39,000 bases of DNA from an uncultured Desulfuromonadales bacterium (GCA_947259685.1 CAMYNC010000055.1:6013-45012), one strand, 5' to 3'; numbered from the stretch's first letter, positions 8,746 to 15,851 are shown. Program-made: numbers and translations. The notes: generated by a model not told the origin, from the sequence alone.

Positions 8746-9573
8746 ATGGGTTATAAAACGATCCTTGTCCACGCTGATCTCACTAAACAGAGTGAGGTGT
8801 GTACCGAGGTTGCTATCCACCTAGCAAAGCAACTGGGGGCTCACCTTGTCGCGCTCTACGTTCAGTACCCCTTTTACATTCCTGGCTATTTATTGCAAGC
8901 GGGTCAGGAGATCAGCGAAACACAGAAAAAGTTTGCTGATGAGGAACTGGCGAGGACAAAAGCGGTTTTCGAAAACCAGGCGTCAAACATAGATTTCAAT
9001 AATGCCGAATGGCGCTCTACTATCGACCAACCAGTCGAAGCTGTCGCCAGACTGGCTCGCTATGCTGATTTGGTCGTCGTCGGCCAAAGAGATCCTGCAG
9101 ATGAATCAGCGATGGCGAAAGATTTTCCGGCGCAGTTGGTGCTTGCTGCTGGCCGGCCGGTATTGATTCTTCCCTATGCGGGAAGTTTCCTCAACATCGG
9201 GAGCCGCATTCTCATCGCCTGGAATGGGAGCCGTGAGGCGGCGCGAGCCATCACTGATGCGCTCCCACTGCTCAAGACTGCCGATAAGGTGCACCTGATG
9301 GCCATATCTCCAAAGCATAGCGGCCTGGGGGATGTTCCGGTTAATGATATCGTTCAATACCTCGCACGTCATAGCATCCAAGTTGAGGTATCGACGGATC
9401 ATGTCGCCAATATCGATGTGGGCAATGCGCTCCTGTCCCGCGCAGCAGACCTCAGTGCAGACCTTCTCGTGATGGGCGGCTACGGTCATTCCAGGCTGAG
9501 GGAATGGGTACTGGGCGGGGCCACCCGCTTAATCGTGGAATCGATGACGGTGCCGGTCCTGATGTCCCACTAG
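8746..9573 (+). CDS. Tandem-domain universal stress protein
   Basis: 275 residues from the ATG at 8746, which has AGAAAGGA at the right spacing; the in-frame start at 8692 would add an unrelated 18-residue tail. There are two UspA-like domains. The first is residues 1 to about 147 (MGYKTILVHADL, LVVVGQRDP). The second is about 150-275 (RILIAWNGSREAARAITDALPLL) and ends with GGYGHSRLREWVLGGATR, the G-2x-G-9x-G(S/T)-type ATP-binding loop. The second domain therefore probably binds ATP and the first probably does not. Such proteins help cells survive starvation or oxidative stress. Confidence 0.9.
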   Translation: MGYKTILVHADLTKQSEVCTEVAIHLAKQLGAHLVALYVQYPFYIPGYLLQAGQEISETQKKFADEELARTKAVFENQASNIDFNNAEWRSTIDQPVEAVARLARYADLVVVGQRDPADESAMAKDFPAQLVLAAGRPVLILPYAGSFLNIGSRILIAWNGSREAARAITDALPLLKTADKVHLMAISPKHSGLGDVPVNDIVQYLARHSIQVEVSTDHVANIDVGNALLSRAADLSADLLVMGGYGHSRLREWVLGGATRLIVESMTVPVLMSH

Positions 9574-9582
9574 CTTTCTCTG

Positions 9583-9725
9583 TCATCTCAGTTCCTTGAG
9601 ATGGTAACAGTTGTGGCCTGAGGATTTTGCCTGATAGAGGGATTGGTCTGCCTGGACAAGCAACTCGTCCCCTGAAACAACCACACTGACTACGATACCA
9701 ATACTGATGATTTCAAACTCCACCC
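9583..9725 (-). pseudogene. 3' stump of a GGDEF diguanylate cyclase gene
   Basis: The last about 45 codons encode ISIGIVV...GDELLVQADQSLYQAKSSGHN, the C-terminal strand-helix of a GGDEF domain, ending in TGA at 9585-9583. Upstream on the minus strand the homology stops abruptly and R1 repeat sequence begins at about 9729. The GGDEF active loop and the start are absent. It faces the universal stress protein gene end to end. A dead fragment is the simplest reading. Confidence 0.75.
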
Positions 9726-9728
9726 CTT

Positions 9729-9955
9729 TCTCAAAAGTAAGCATTAAAAAATCGGCTCCGGAGAACGGCTGATTTTGCCTCTCCAAAAGTAAAATCCTGA
9801 CTTTTGGAAAGACGAATTTCTTTTCAAATGTCCTTTCATTTCTTAAAGGGGAAGCCCCCAAATAGCAATTTCAAAAATGATTTCCCGATTTTTGGAAGGC
9901 AAAAATCCCCAGATCGATACCGATCTGGGGCCTCGAAAACTAACTAGCGGAATGC
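9729..9955 (+). repeat. R1 dispersed repeat, copy c (diverged)
   Basis: It shares the R1 order with copy d at 14876: CTCAAAAGTAAGCAT, CCAAAAGTAAAATCCTGACTTTTGG, TTTCAAATGTCCTTTCAT, GATTTTTGGAAG, then the CCCCAGATCG hairpin and CGAAAACTAACTAG. It sits exactly at the break of the GGDEF fragment. Confidence 0.7.
9907..9930 (-). terminator. Hairpin terminator of the small secreted protein gene
   Basis: CCCCAGATCG / CGATCTGGGG, 10-bp perfect arms with a 4-nt loop. On the minus strand it is followed by ATTTTTGCC. It lies 38 nt after the stop of the gene ending at 9968 and is part of R1 copy c. Confidence 0.75.
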
Positions 9956-9967
9956 CACAAACTTCCA

Positions 9968-10234
9968 TTATTTCGAGCAGCGAACAGGTACAAGCTTACC
10001 GTCTTTCTCTTCCATAAGTTGGATGTTGGAGACCCCTGCACCACCATCGCCTTTGAAACCGAACACGATTGTCTGGAACACTTTGAATCCATCAACACAA
10101 AGTACTCTGTCATGCACATTTTGCAGGCCAGCCCCACCTCTTTGATTTTCTTCCTCCCTGATTTCAGCAAAAACAGAAGAAACAGTTCCAAGTACGAAAA
10201 ATACCATCAAAATCGCAAAGACAGCCTTTTTCAT
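9968..10234 (-). CDS. Small secreted protein, unknown function
   Basis: 88 residues. A clear Sec signal peptide (MKKAVFAILMVFFVLGTVSSVFA, cleavage after VFA) leaves a mature region of about 65 residues containing two cysteines. These are in VLCVDGFKVFQTI and PVRCSK and are likely to form a periplasmic disulfide. The ribosome binding site is excellent (AAAGGAGGAAAAGG before ATG). A hairpin terminator follows. I recognise no family; an envelope or periplasmic role is inferred from the signal alone. Confidence 0.72.
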   Translation of the reverse strand: MKKAVFAILMVFFVLGTVSSVFAEIREEENQRGGAGLQNVHDRVLCVDGFKVFQTIVFGFKGDGGAGVSNIQLMEEKDGKLVPVRCSK

Positions 10235-10341
10235 CCTTTTCCTCCTTTGAAAAGTGATTTATGGGGGGGGAGGGGGAGCGCTTTTTCCAGCCTACTTCAA
10301 CAGCCAAGAAGCCTACCCCAGAGACTGCAGACAGTAAGGAA

Positions 10342-10896
10342 TCATGGTTTTCCTGACCTATCATTCTTGATTCCACGCGACCATTTTTGAATATCTCTTG
10401 CCTCACTCTCCGGGATGCCGAGCGATAACAAGAATTCATAGTGTGCCTCCGATGCTCGATTCTCAAATTCAGCATGCCAGGCCTTCATGGCCGCCTCGTC
10501 CATTCCAGCTGATTTCAGCATTTCTACCCACATCTTCTTATCAATAATAGGGGCAAACTTATCACTAGTCATGTTTTTCAACATGGCCGCTATCAGGTGT
10601 TGCTGGGTCCTAAGGTCAAGGATCTCATCGCCGAGTTCTCGCAAGCGTTTTTCAAGAATCTTCACGCTGGGCTCTGAATCGCTGAAGAGCATTTTTTGCA
10701 CCTCGGCAAGCGGCAGTCCAGCGCGGCGAAACACGCAGATTCGCTCCAGCTTGCGATACTCGTCCTTTGAATATCGACGATAACCGGCGGCGGTTCTCTC
10801 AGAGGCGCACAGCAGCCCGATACGGTCATAGTAGAGAAGCGTACTCCGCGACAGGCCGAATGCCCGGGCTAATTGTGAGATTAAGTAGGTTTCCAT
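10342..10896 (-). CDS. MerR-family regulator with a distinctive C-terminal domain
   Basis: 184 residues. The N-terminal MerR winged helix is clear (YLISQLARAFGLSRSTLLYYDRIGLL, AAGYRRYSKDEYRKLERI), followed by the dimerisation helix (to about 115). The C-terminal part, about 125-178, carries WVEMLKSAGMDEAAMKAWH and the segment SEAHYEFLLSLGIPESEA. It has no cysteines in a metal-site pattern, so it is probably not a metal sensor. The same domain occurs alone at 12933-13118. GGGAGAGAG precedes the ATG. The IS3 element lies 57 bp upstream and probably separates this gene from the neighbouring membrane protein and free-standing domain, which are on the same strand. Confidence 0.88.
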   Translation of the reverse strand: METYLISQLARAFGLSRSTLLYYDRIGLLCASERTAAGYRRYSKDEYRKLERICVFRRAGLPLAEVQKMLFSDSEPSVKILEKRLRELGDEILDLRTQQHLIAAMLKNMTSDKFAPIIDKKMWVEMLKSAGMDEAAMKAWHAEFENRASEAHYEFLLSLGIPESEARDIQKWSRGIKNDRSGKP

Positions 10897-11022
10897 CTCT
10901 CTCCCAAATTAACGCGTTGATCGTTTTTATTCCGATTGACGAGTACAGCATTTTGTTTTGGTTCAGCGTGAATTGGAGAATCGCTTCGTTTGAGTTAGAC
11001 TACGCGAACGGAGAAATTCACC

Positions 11023-11331
11023 ATGCGAAAAAAACGTTACAACTACACGGCCCAAGAGAAGGTTGCCATCCTCAAACGTCATCTGCTTGAGCAGGTTCCC
11101 ATCTCAGATTTGTGCGATGAGTATCAGCTTCAACCCACGGTATTCAACCGGTGGATGAAGGAGTTTTTCGAAAACGGAGCCGCTGCCTTTGAGAAGGACA
11201 ACTCCCGCCAGAAAAAGGCCGAGGAGAAGCGGATCCAGAAGCTCGAAGCCAAGCTGCAAACCAAGAATGAAGTCCTCTCGGAATTGATGGAGGAACACAT
11301 TCAACTAAAAAAGGATCTTGGGGAACTCTAA
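11023..11331 (+). CDS. IS3-family transposase OrfA
   Basis: 102 residues: a helix-turn-helix of the IS3 OrfA type (YTAQEKVAILKRHLLEQVPISDLCDEYQLQPTVFNRWMKEF), then a leucine-zipper-like helix (QKLEAKLQTKNEVLSELMEEHIQL) for multimerisation. It binds the element ends. Near its end the frame runs through A-AAA-AAG, where ribosomes are expected to slip back one base to make the OrfAB transposase. Confidence 0.92.
   Translation: MRKKRYNYTAQEKVAILKRHLLEQVPISDLCDEYQLQPTVFNRWMKEFFENGAAAFEKDNSRQKKAEEKRIQKLEAKLQTKNEVLSELMEEHIQLKKDLGEL
11307..11313 (+). other. Programmed -1 frameshift heptamer AAAAAAG
   Basis: CTA AAA AAG in the OrfA frame matches the classic A6G slippery site of IS3 elements. After slippage the reading GSWGTLKASWVPHDIRDAVV leads without a stop into OrfB. 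Confidence 0.85.
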
Positions 11332-11366
11332 AAGCGTCTTGGGTTCCCCATGATATCCGCGATGCG

Positions 11367-12353
11367 GTGGTCGATTTCATTAAGCGTTGGGCCAAGCGCA
11401 CCGAAATTGCTGTGACGCACCTTCTGCGCTGGCTGGGCCTTGCCGCCAGTAAATATTACAACTGGCAAAAGCGTTACGGCAAAGCCAATGAGCACAATGC
11501 GCCAATCCCCCGCGATTTCTGGCTGGAGGATTGGGAGCGCCAGGCGATCATCGATTTCCAGCAACAGTACCCGCTGGAGGGTTATCGTCGTTTGACCTTT
11601 ATGATGCTCGACCGGGATGTTGTTGCCGTCAGTCCCAGCAGTGTTTATCGCGTCCTGAGTGCTGCCGGACTGCTCAAGCGCTGGAACGGCAAGCCATCCA
11701 AGAAAGGGACCGGTTTTGTGCAGCCGCTTAAGGCCCATGAGCACTGGCATATTGACGTTTCCTATGTCAATATTTGCGGCACCTTTTACTATCTGTGTTG
11801 CGTTTTAGACGGCTGTAGCCGCTACATCGTCCACTGGGAATTGCGCGAAGCCATGACCGAAAGAGACATCGAAATTATCCTGCAGCGGGCCAAGGAGAAA
11901 TTCCCCCAGGCGACTCCGCGGATTATTTCTGACAATGGCCCCCAGTTCATCGCCAAGGACTTCAAAGAGTTTATCCGGGTGGCAGGCATGACCCACGTTC
12001 GGACATCGCCCTACTACCCACAAAGCAACGGCAAGCTGGAGCGTTTTCATGGGACGATCAAACTCGAATGCATCCGACCCAAGGTGCCGCTGTCCCTTGA
12101 AGACGCAAGAAAACAAGTGACAGAATACATCCTTTACTACAACGATGAGCGACTTCACAGCGCCATAGGCTATGTTGCCCCGAAAGCAAAACTGGAAGGT
12201 CACGAGAAGCTGATTTTCACAGAACGAGATCGCAAACTCGAAGCAGCCCGAGATGCAAGAAAGCAAAAACAGCGGCAGGAAAAACTCCGCCCCGCCCAGC
12301 ACCGAGAAGCCCCGGAAGGGGAAACATTCACCCCACTAACTCAACAAGGGTGA
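11367..12353 (+). CDS. IS3-family transposase OrfB (DDE integrase core)
   Basis: 328 residues from a GTG at 11367, although the natural product is probably the OrfAB fusion entered through the slippery site at 11307. A helix-turn-helix HTH_21-like region (about 60-105) is followed by an rve catalytic core with Asp130 (HWHIDVSY), Asp189 (ISDNGPQF) and Glu225 (NGKLERFHG). The last two are 35 residues apart, the DD(35)E spacing of IS3 and retroviral integrases. The C-terminus is basic and no damage is seen. Confidence 0.93.
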   Translation: MVDFIKRWAKRTEIAVTHLLRWLGLAASKYYNWQKRYGKANEHNAPIPRDFWLEDWERQAIIDFQQQYPLEGYRRLTFMMLDRDVVAVSPSSVYRVLSAAGLLKRWNGKPSKKGTGFVQPLKAHEHWHIDVSYVNICGTFYYLCCVLDGCSRYIVHWELREAMTERDIEIILQRAKEKFPQATPRIISDNGPQFIAKDFKEFIRVAGMTHVRTSPYYPQSNGKLERFHGTIKLECIRPKVPLSLEDARKQVTEYILYYNDERLHSAIGYVAPKAKLEGHEKLIFTERDRKLEAARDARKQKQRQEKLRPAQHREAPEGETFTPLTQQG

Positions 12354-12382
12354 TTCTCCAATTCCGACTGAGGCAAAACAAT

Positions 12383-12847
12383 TTAGCTATTCTGCAGTTT
12401 CTGTAAGCGGATATTTTCCGAACCCCCAGAGGTCTTCTTTTGTAGTTTAAATGAATAGAAATAGATTGCAGTAGCTAACACACTTATCAGAACACGCTTG
12501 GTTACCCCAATTATAAATCCAGTCCCACCCAGCATATTATCCAAAAAAACGAGCTCGAAAATGACAGAAGAGAATAGACACCCAGCAGTAATCAGAAGGA
12601 GACTTCTTCTCTCAAGTGGCTTCATTGCCCCCCAAGCCAACAATACAGTCCACCCCGCCATAAACATTGCACCAATATACATCGCGAGCTGGTAGTCTGA
12701 TCCAGTTCCCATATAGCCGTTGAGAATGTTAGGTATTTTAAAACCGAACGCTATCAAGAACCACGACACTGCAATCATCCCATCAACTGCTGCACCAAAG
12801 ATAAACATGGATTTAAGCATTGGGTTTACGCTTATATTAATTCTCAT
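12383..12847 (-). CDS. Four-helix inner-membrane protein, unknown
   Basis: 154 residues with four predicted membrane helices (about 10-32, 52-72, 80-102 and 113-135) and a polar tail (KKTSGGSENIRLQKLQNS). I recognise no named family with confidence. A GAGG-type site precedes the ATG. It is 85 bp downstream of the free-standing MerR-type C-terminal domain on the same strand and may be co-transcribed with it. The IS3 element inserted 2 bp after the stop without damaging the gene. Confidence 0.65.
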   Translation of the reverse strand: MRINISVNPMLKSMFIFGAAVDGMIAVSWFLIAFGFKIPNILNGYMGTGSDYQLAMYIGAMFMAGWTVLLAWGAMKPLERRSLLLITAGCLFSSVIFELVFLDNMLGGTGFIIGVTKRVLISVLATAIYFYSFKLQKKTSGGSENIRLQKLQNS

Positions 12848-12932
12848 ATCCTAACCTCTTGTGGTTAACAACAAACTAACCGGTGGCCGCATTTGTTTAA
12901 CTACGGCATTGGCAGCCACCGCGCTGGTCTGC

Positions 12933-13118
12933 CTATTGACAGTCTGTGCGAACCTTGGCGATATCATCGGACGAAAGGCCAAGCCACTCCAAGAAGGCCA
13001 GATGACCTTCCGGGTGGCGTGTCTCGAACAGATGGTGCCACTTTTTGATTGCGTCATCATCTAGTCCGATCTCTCTGAACATGGCGACCCAGTCATCCTT
13101 ACTTACGTTACCTTGCAT
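12933..13118 (-). CDS. Free-standing copy of the MerR C-terminal domain
   Basis: 61 residues from the ATG at 13118, which has AAGGAG 7 nt upstream; the longer frame from 13166 is not needed. DDWVAMFREIGLDDDAIKKWH and ETRHPEGHLAFLEWLGLSSDD align without gaps to the C-terminus of the MerR regulator at 10342 (WV-M, G-D, A-K-WH, FE-R, E-H, FL, LG shared). It has no DNA-binding part. It could bind the same ligand or the regulator itself. The upstream minus-strand sequence has TTGACC (about 13205-13200) with a long spacer, as in MerR-regulated promoters, but the -10 is poor. Confidence 0.72.
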   Translation of the reverse strand: MQGNVSKDDWVAMFREIGLDDDAIKKWHHLFETRHPEGHLAFLEWLGLSSDDIAKVRTDCQ

Positions 13119-13323
13119 TGCCTGTCTCCTTGAAAAGTTGTTTTTGGCTCTGCCTGTCTCGGTCATGACAAAACTATGTGTAAACTGTGAACCAATAGAC
13201 GGGTCAACCCCAAAAGCACTTTACGCATTTATTTGATGTCGTCAAAGATGCCAATAAGGTCGGTCAACTTTTTTCACGAAGAATCTATTCAATCATGACT
13301 ACGGTGGGTGTCTGTTATCGATT

Positions 13324-13577
13324 ATCAAAACTTAGCAGAATTGGAGCAATCTCAGATTTTGTCGCTTCAAAACTGTTTTCCTGACTTTTGATAGGGGGAT
13401 CTGATCATGTTTTCCCTGTCAAATATCCTTCCATAACTCTGGATTTCGATCAGCCCAGTCCAAGCACACCTAATCCAAAATGAAATATCACGACATTTGA
13501 AAGTGAAAATGCCCCGGATCGATGCCGACCTGGGGCATATAAAATCACTGTCAACGGTTCATAAGTAACTATTTTTG
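13324..13577 (+). repeat. R1 dispersed repeat, copy b
   Basis: Near-identical to copy a (2366-2618) over about 253 bp, from ATCAAAACTTAGCAG to AAGTAACTATTTTTG, with the hairpin at 13509-13538 (ATGCCCC/GGGGCAT). It lies 3' of the TIR-domain gene on the minus strand. A further eroded fragment (AAAAAAGTGAAATCCTGATT) follows near 13603. Confidence 0.85.
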
Positions 13578-13700
13578 AAAACCGGCTAGGATGGTCAGAA
13601 TTTCGATCTCAAAAAAGTGAAATCCTGATTTTTGAACAGCGCGCCCCAGCGGTTGACGAAAGAGCGCCAGTGCTGTAGGTAATCCGGCTGTAGGCGCTTG

Positions 13701-14474
13701 TTAGCTGGCCGTTACATGACACCCTATTTCCGCCAAGCCCTCCAGAATAGGAACAAAGGTCTTAGAGATTTGTCCGCTGGGAAAGGGGATACGCTCAAAA
13801 TCGCTCAGAAGACCCGCTTTCCACTCAGCGGAATCCTCCTTTAAAATGAAAAGGGGCTTCTTGAAAACCTTAGCGGCAATCGCCTCCTGTATCAGCCAGG
13901 TTGGATCCTCCTGGCGAGAAATGATGGCAATGACGATATCGTATTTAGCAAGGCGCTCCTGAACCTTCTGAGCGACGCTCTCTGGCGAAAAAGCCCTTCC
14001 CGAATGAGTCCTGATGTTTGTCAGTGTCAAAAACCTGGCCACTTCGTTAGCGTATTGTGTGCCCTCATCATCGAATGCATGAGCCAAGAACGCTGATGAA
14101 ACTGTCACCTCCTGAGGCACTTCGTCAATGGGAGCCAGTGCCAAAATTGGCTCTACGGCTTCGAGGATTACGTCAGGCGTACCGTCCCGAGCGTACACCT
14201 CAATAGTTATTGTGCTCGGGTCGCATGTTTCTATGCAAAGGAATTGACGGTCCGCGGTCCTAAAAAGGGCATGGATGCATTTCGGCTCGCCACGGTGTTT
14301 TGCAGCCTCTTCAAGCTCCGAGAGTTCATGGATTGTGCATTCCTCGGCAGGGTAATAAAGCGTGAACCGCGTCTGCGTAAGTTCCCACTTAAGCGTCGCC
14401 AGCAACACGTCGCGAACGGCTCGGACGCGGCCTACGCTGATCGGCCGCTTTCGATAGTAGCGCTTGAGTCTCAT
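13701..14474 (-). CDS. TIR-domain protein, putative NAD-consuming defence effector
   Basis: 257 residues from the ATG at 14474, chosen because AGGAGGT sits 7 nt before it; an in-frame GTG at 14483 is inside that site. Residues 1 to about 120 form an uncharacterised domain. Residues about 126-250 are TIR-like: AFLAHAFDDEGTQYANEV, THSGRAFSPESV, KYDIVIAIISRQEDP, then WLIQEAIAA with Glu197 in the place of the catalytic glutamate of NADase TIR domains. Bacterial TIR effectors deplete NAD+ on phage infection. No cyclic-nucleotide synthase or Argonaute partner is adjacent, so the trigger may be sensed by the N-terminal part. A micro-ORF and a shared promoter box lie upstream. Confidence 0.7.
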   Translation of the reverse strand: MRLKRYYRKRPISVGRVRAVRDVLLATLKWELTQTRFTLYYPAEECTIHELSELEEAAKHRGEPKCIHALFRTADRQFLCIETCDPSTITIEVYARDGTPDVILEAVEPILALAPIDEVPQEVTVSSAFLAHAFDDEGTQYANEVARFLTLTNIRTHSGRAFSPESVAQKVQERLAKYDIVIAIISRQEDPTWLIQEAIAAKVFKKPLFILKEDSAEWKAGLLSDFERIPFPSGQISKTFVPILEGLAEIGCHVTAS

Positions 14475-14544
14475 GCTATTCACCTCCTACGAGATTCACC
14501 ACCATGGAGGTATTGTAGTAGTTTCGACGTTGGCGGTTAATCAG

Positions 14545-14706
14545 TTATTGTCTAGTTTCTGCAAAACACTCCGATCGAGGTGTTATGCATATATCTTGAC
14601 TTCCAGTTAGGTCTTTCCCTTTCCCATATTTATGGGGTCCGGAAATAAAAAAGCCGAGCCCACCATCAGGATCAATATCCTTCGACAGCTCGACAATCTT
14701 TAACAT
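14545..14706 (-). CDS. Micro-ORF B: GGLGFF-motif peptide or structured leader upstream of the TIR gene
   Basis: A 53-codon frame starting ATG TTA AAG, with GCGAGG 9 nt upstream. The peptide begins MLKIVELSKDIDPDGGLGFF, continues ISGPHKYGKGKDLTGSQD and has two cysteines in its last 15 residues. The motif ELxKxxDPxGGLGFF recurs in the micro-ORF at 37154, which also has the same upstream box at the same distance. The same DNA can form a hairpin (CGAGC/GCTCG and AGGAT/ATCCT arms) running into six T residues, so it may instead be an attenuator. Codon-position bias between the two copies does not decide the matter. It ends 70 nt before the TIR gene. Confidence 0.45.
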   Translation of the reverse strand: MLKIVELSKDIDPDGGLGFFISGPHKYGKGKDLTGSQDICITPRSECFAETRQ

Positions 14707-14790
14707 ACAAAAATACCTCGCTTTCCGCCCCCCCTTCCGGAAGGATTGGCTTTATCGAGATTTTTAATGTAATTGTGATGATATTAATTT

Positions 14791-14816
14791 TTATCAGAGC
14801 TTAATGAGATTGCAAG
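14791..14816 (-). promoter_or_regulatory. Shared 26-nt box, copy B
   Basis: Reads CTTGCAATCTCATTAAGCTC then TGATAA on the minus strand and matches copies at 31449 and 37333. TTGCAA with a downstream AT-rich hexamer could be a promoter. The sequence following it is also shared with copy C (ATATCATCACAA). Confidence 0.6.
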
Positions 14817-14875
14817 AGGTCGACAAGTTGATTCCAGCGAATTTTACTAAGTTGATCAGCGCCCAGAGAGACAAC

Positions 14876-15115
14876 TTTTTTCAAAACTTAGCATTTAAAA
14901 AACGGTTTCTGAAAATGGTCAATTTCTCCTCTTCAAAAGTGAAATCTTGACTTTTGACATGCCGATCTCCCCATGATTTTCCTTTCAAAAGTCCTTTCAT
15001 GGCTGCCGATTTCACCCAATGGCTGTCCAATAGGACAATTGTCAAATTTGATTTTCCGATTTTTGGAAGAGAAAATGCCCCAGATCTGACCGACCAGGGG
15101 CATCGAAAACTGACT
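14876..15115 (+). repeat. R1 dispersed repeat, copy d
   Basis: TTTTTCAAAACTTAGCATTT, TTCAAAAGTGAAATCTTGAC, CTTTCAAAAGTCCTTTCAT, GATTTTTGGAAG, then ATGCCCC...GGGGCAT (15075-15103) and CGAAAACTGACTG. It lies 3' of the BrnTA operon on the minus strand. Confidence 0.75.
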
Positions 15116-15284
15116 GTAGGGAAGTCACAAATAACAAATTTTGAGATACGTTCTTGCTTCGCGCCGATAATGCTTCGAATGCGACGGTGTCCGCTAGGGA
15201 AAGGCGGTTCGATGATTGGTGGGCCAATTAGGAAAACTGACGGTCCTGAAAGTTATAAACTTATGACCGTCCCTAGTCCCTCTA

Positions 15285-15560
15285 TTATCCTGGCACCCTG
15301 TTCAGCTCTTCCCGCATTACTTTCCGAATCACTTCTTCCAGATCTTTCTTATTTTTTTGAATATGGTCCCGCAAGGCCTGGTTGATGAGGGTCTGATAAT
15401 TGCCGCCGCCGTCTTCATGAGCTTGCCCCCTGAACCAGTCCAAAATGTCAGTGTCAATCCGAATAGTAATTCGGGTCTTGCCAGGTTCGGACGGAACAAT
15501 CGAACCGCGCCGAGCATTTTTGATATCGTATTCTTCGCGCATCTCAGTTTTCTTCTTCAT
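15285..15560 (-). CDS. brnA: BrnA family antitoxin
   Basis: 91 residues. A basic N-terminus precedes a ribbon-helix-helix domain: KTRITIRIDTDILDWFRGQA, then GGNYQTLINQALRDHI. This is the BrnA signature (TIRIDxDVLxWFRxQ, GYQTxINxxLR). BrnA neutralises the BrnT RNase-fold toxin, and the dimer represses the operon. The start at 15560 overlaps the toxin gene by 17 bp, with GAAAGG upstream. An alternative ATG at 15542 would remove the overlap. Toxin-before-antitoxin order is normal for this family. Confidence 0.9.
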   Translation of the reverse strand: MKKKTEMREEYDIKNARRGSIVPSEPGKTRITIRIDTDILDWFRGQAHEDGGGNYQTLINQALRDHIQKNKKDLEEVIRKVMREELNRVPG

Positions 15561-15816
15561 AAGCTTGCCTTTCTCCTTTCGTCGCCAACCTAGCTGAAAT
15601 AATGCGAATATCCTCCCCTCGCCAAGTATAGACCACGGTCAAAACCCGGCCGACAGCATCTCTCCCGAAAGTAACAAACCTAGGCTCCCCTTCGGCATCA
15701 GGGTCTTCGATGGTCAACGCCATTTCGTCCTCAAAAACGGGCACGACATCCGCAAAATCCACGCGGTGTTTCTTTCGATTGTTCTCTGCCTTGTCGGAAT
15801 CCCACTGAAAATTCAT
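15544..15816 (-). CDS. brnT: BrnT family ribonuclease toxin
   Basis: 90 residues, the usual BrnT length. FQWDSDKAENNRKKHRVDF matches the WDxxKAxxNxxKH signature, and IRIISARLATKGERQAYEEE matches the C-terminal IRIISAR-x3-ER-xxY signature. BrnT is a RelE-like fold that inhibits translation by cutting RNA. All hallmark residues are present, so it is probably active. The promoter is very close to the ATG (see next entry). Confidence 0.93.
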   Translation of the reverse strand: MNFQWDSDKAENNRKKHRVDFADVVPVFEDEMALTIEDPDAEGEPRFVTFGRDAVGRVLTVVYTWRGEDIRIISARLATKGERQAYEEEN

Positions 15817-15822
15817 GCCACC

Positions 15823-15851
15823 ATTGTATGTACATTGTGCATATATTGCAA
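15823..15851 (-). promoter_or_regulatory. brnT promoter overlapping an ATGTACAT dyad
   Basis: TTGCAA (15851-15846), 17-bp spacer, TACAAT (15828-15823): a near-consensus sigma70 promoter. The palindrome ATGTACAT lies in the spacer/-10 junction and is a plausible BrnA operator. The expected start of transcription falls at or within 1-2 nt of the brnT ATG. Confidence 0.7.

Larger units (their letters stand above)
10954..12380 (+). mobile_element. Complete IS3-family insertion sequence, 1427 bp
   Basis: Terminal inverted repeats of about 30 bp: the left end starts TGTTTTGGTTCAGCGTGAAT and the right end, read inward, TGTTTTGCCTCAGTCGGAAT, both continuing TGGAGAATC. The left flank ends ATTT and the right flank begins ATTT, consistent with a 4-bp target duplication (3 bp is possible). 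The two transposase frames are joined by a slippery heptamer. Both ends and both frames look intact, so it is probably active or recent. It landed 2 bp past the stop codon of the membrane protein gene at 12383. Confidence 0.93.

Noticed and set aside
14640..14820. A known riboswitch (c-di-GMP-I or similar) for the conserved leader
   Set aside because: Looked for the GEMM, TPP, glycine, fluoride, SAM and ZTP core signatures and found none convincingly matched; an unknown class cannot be excluded.
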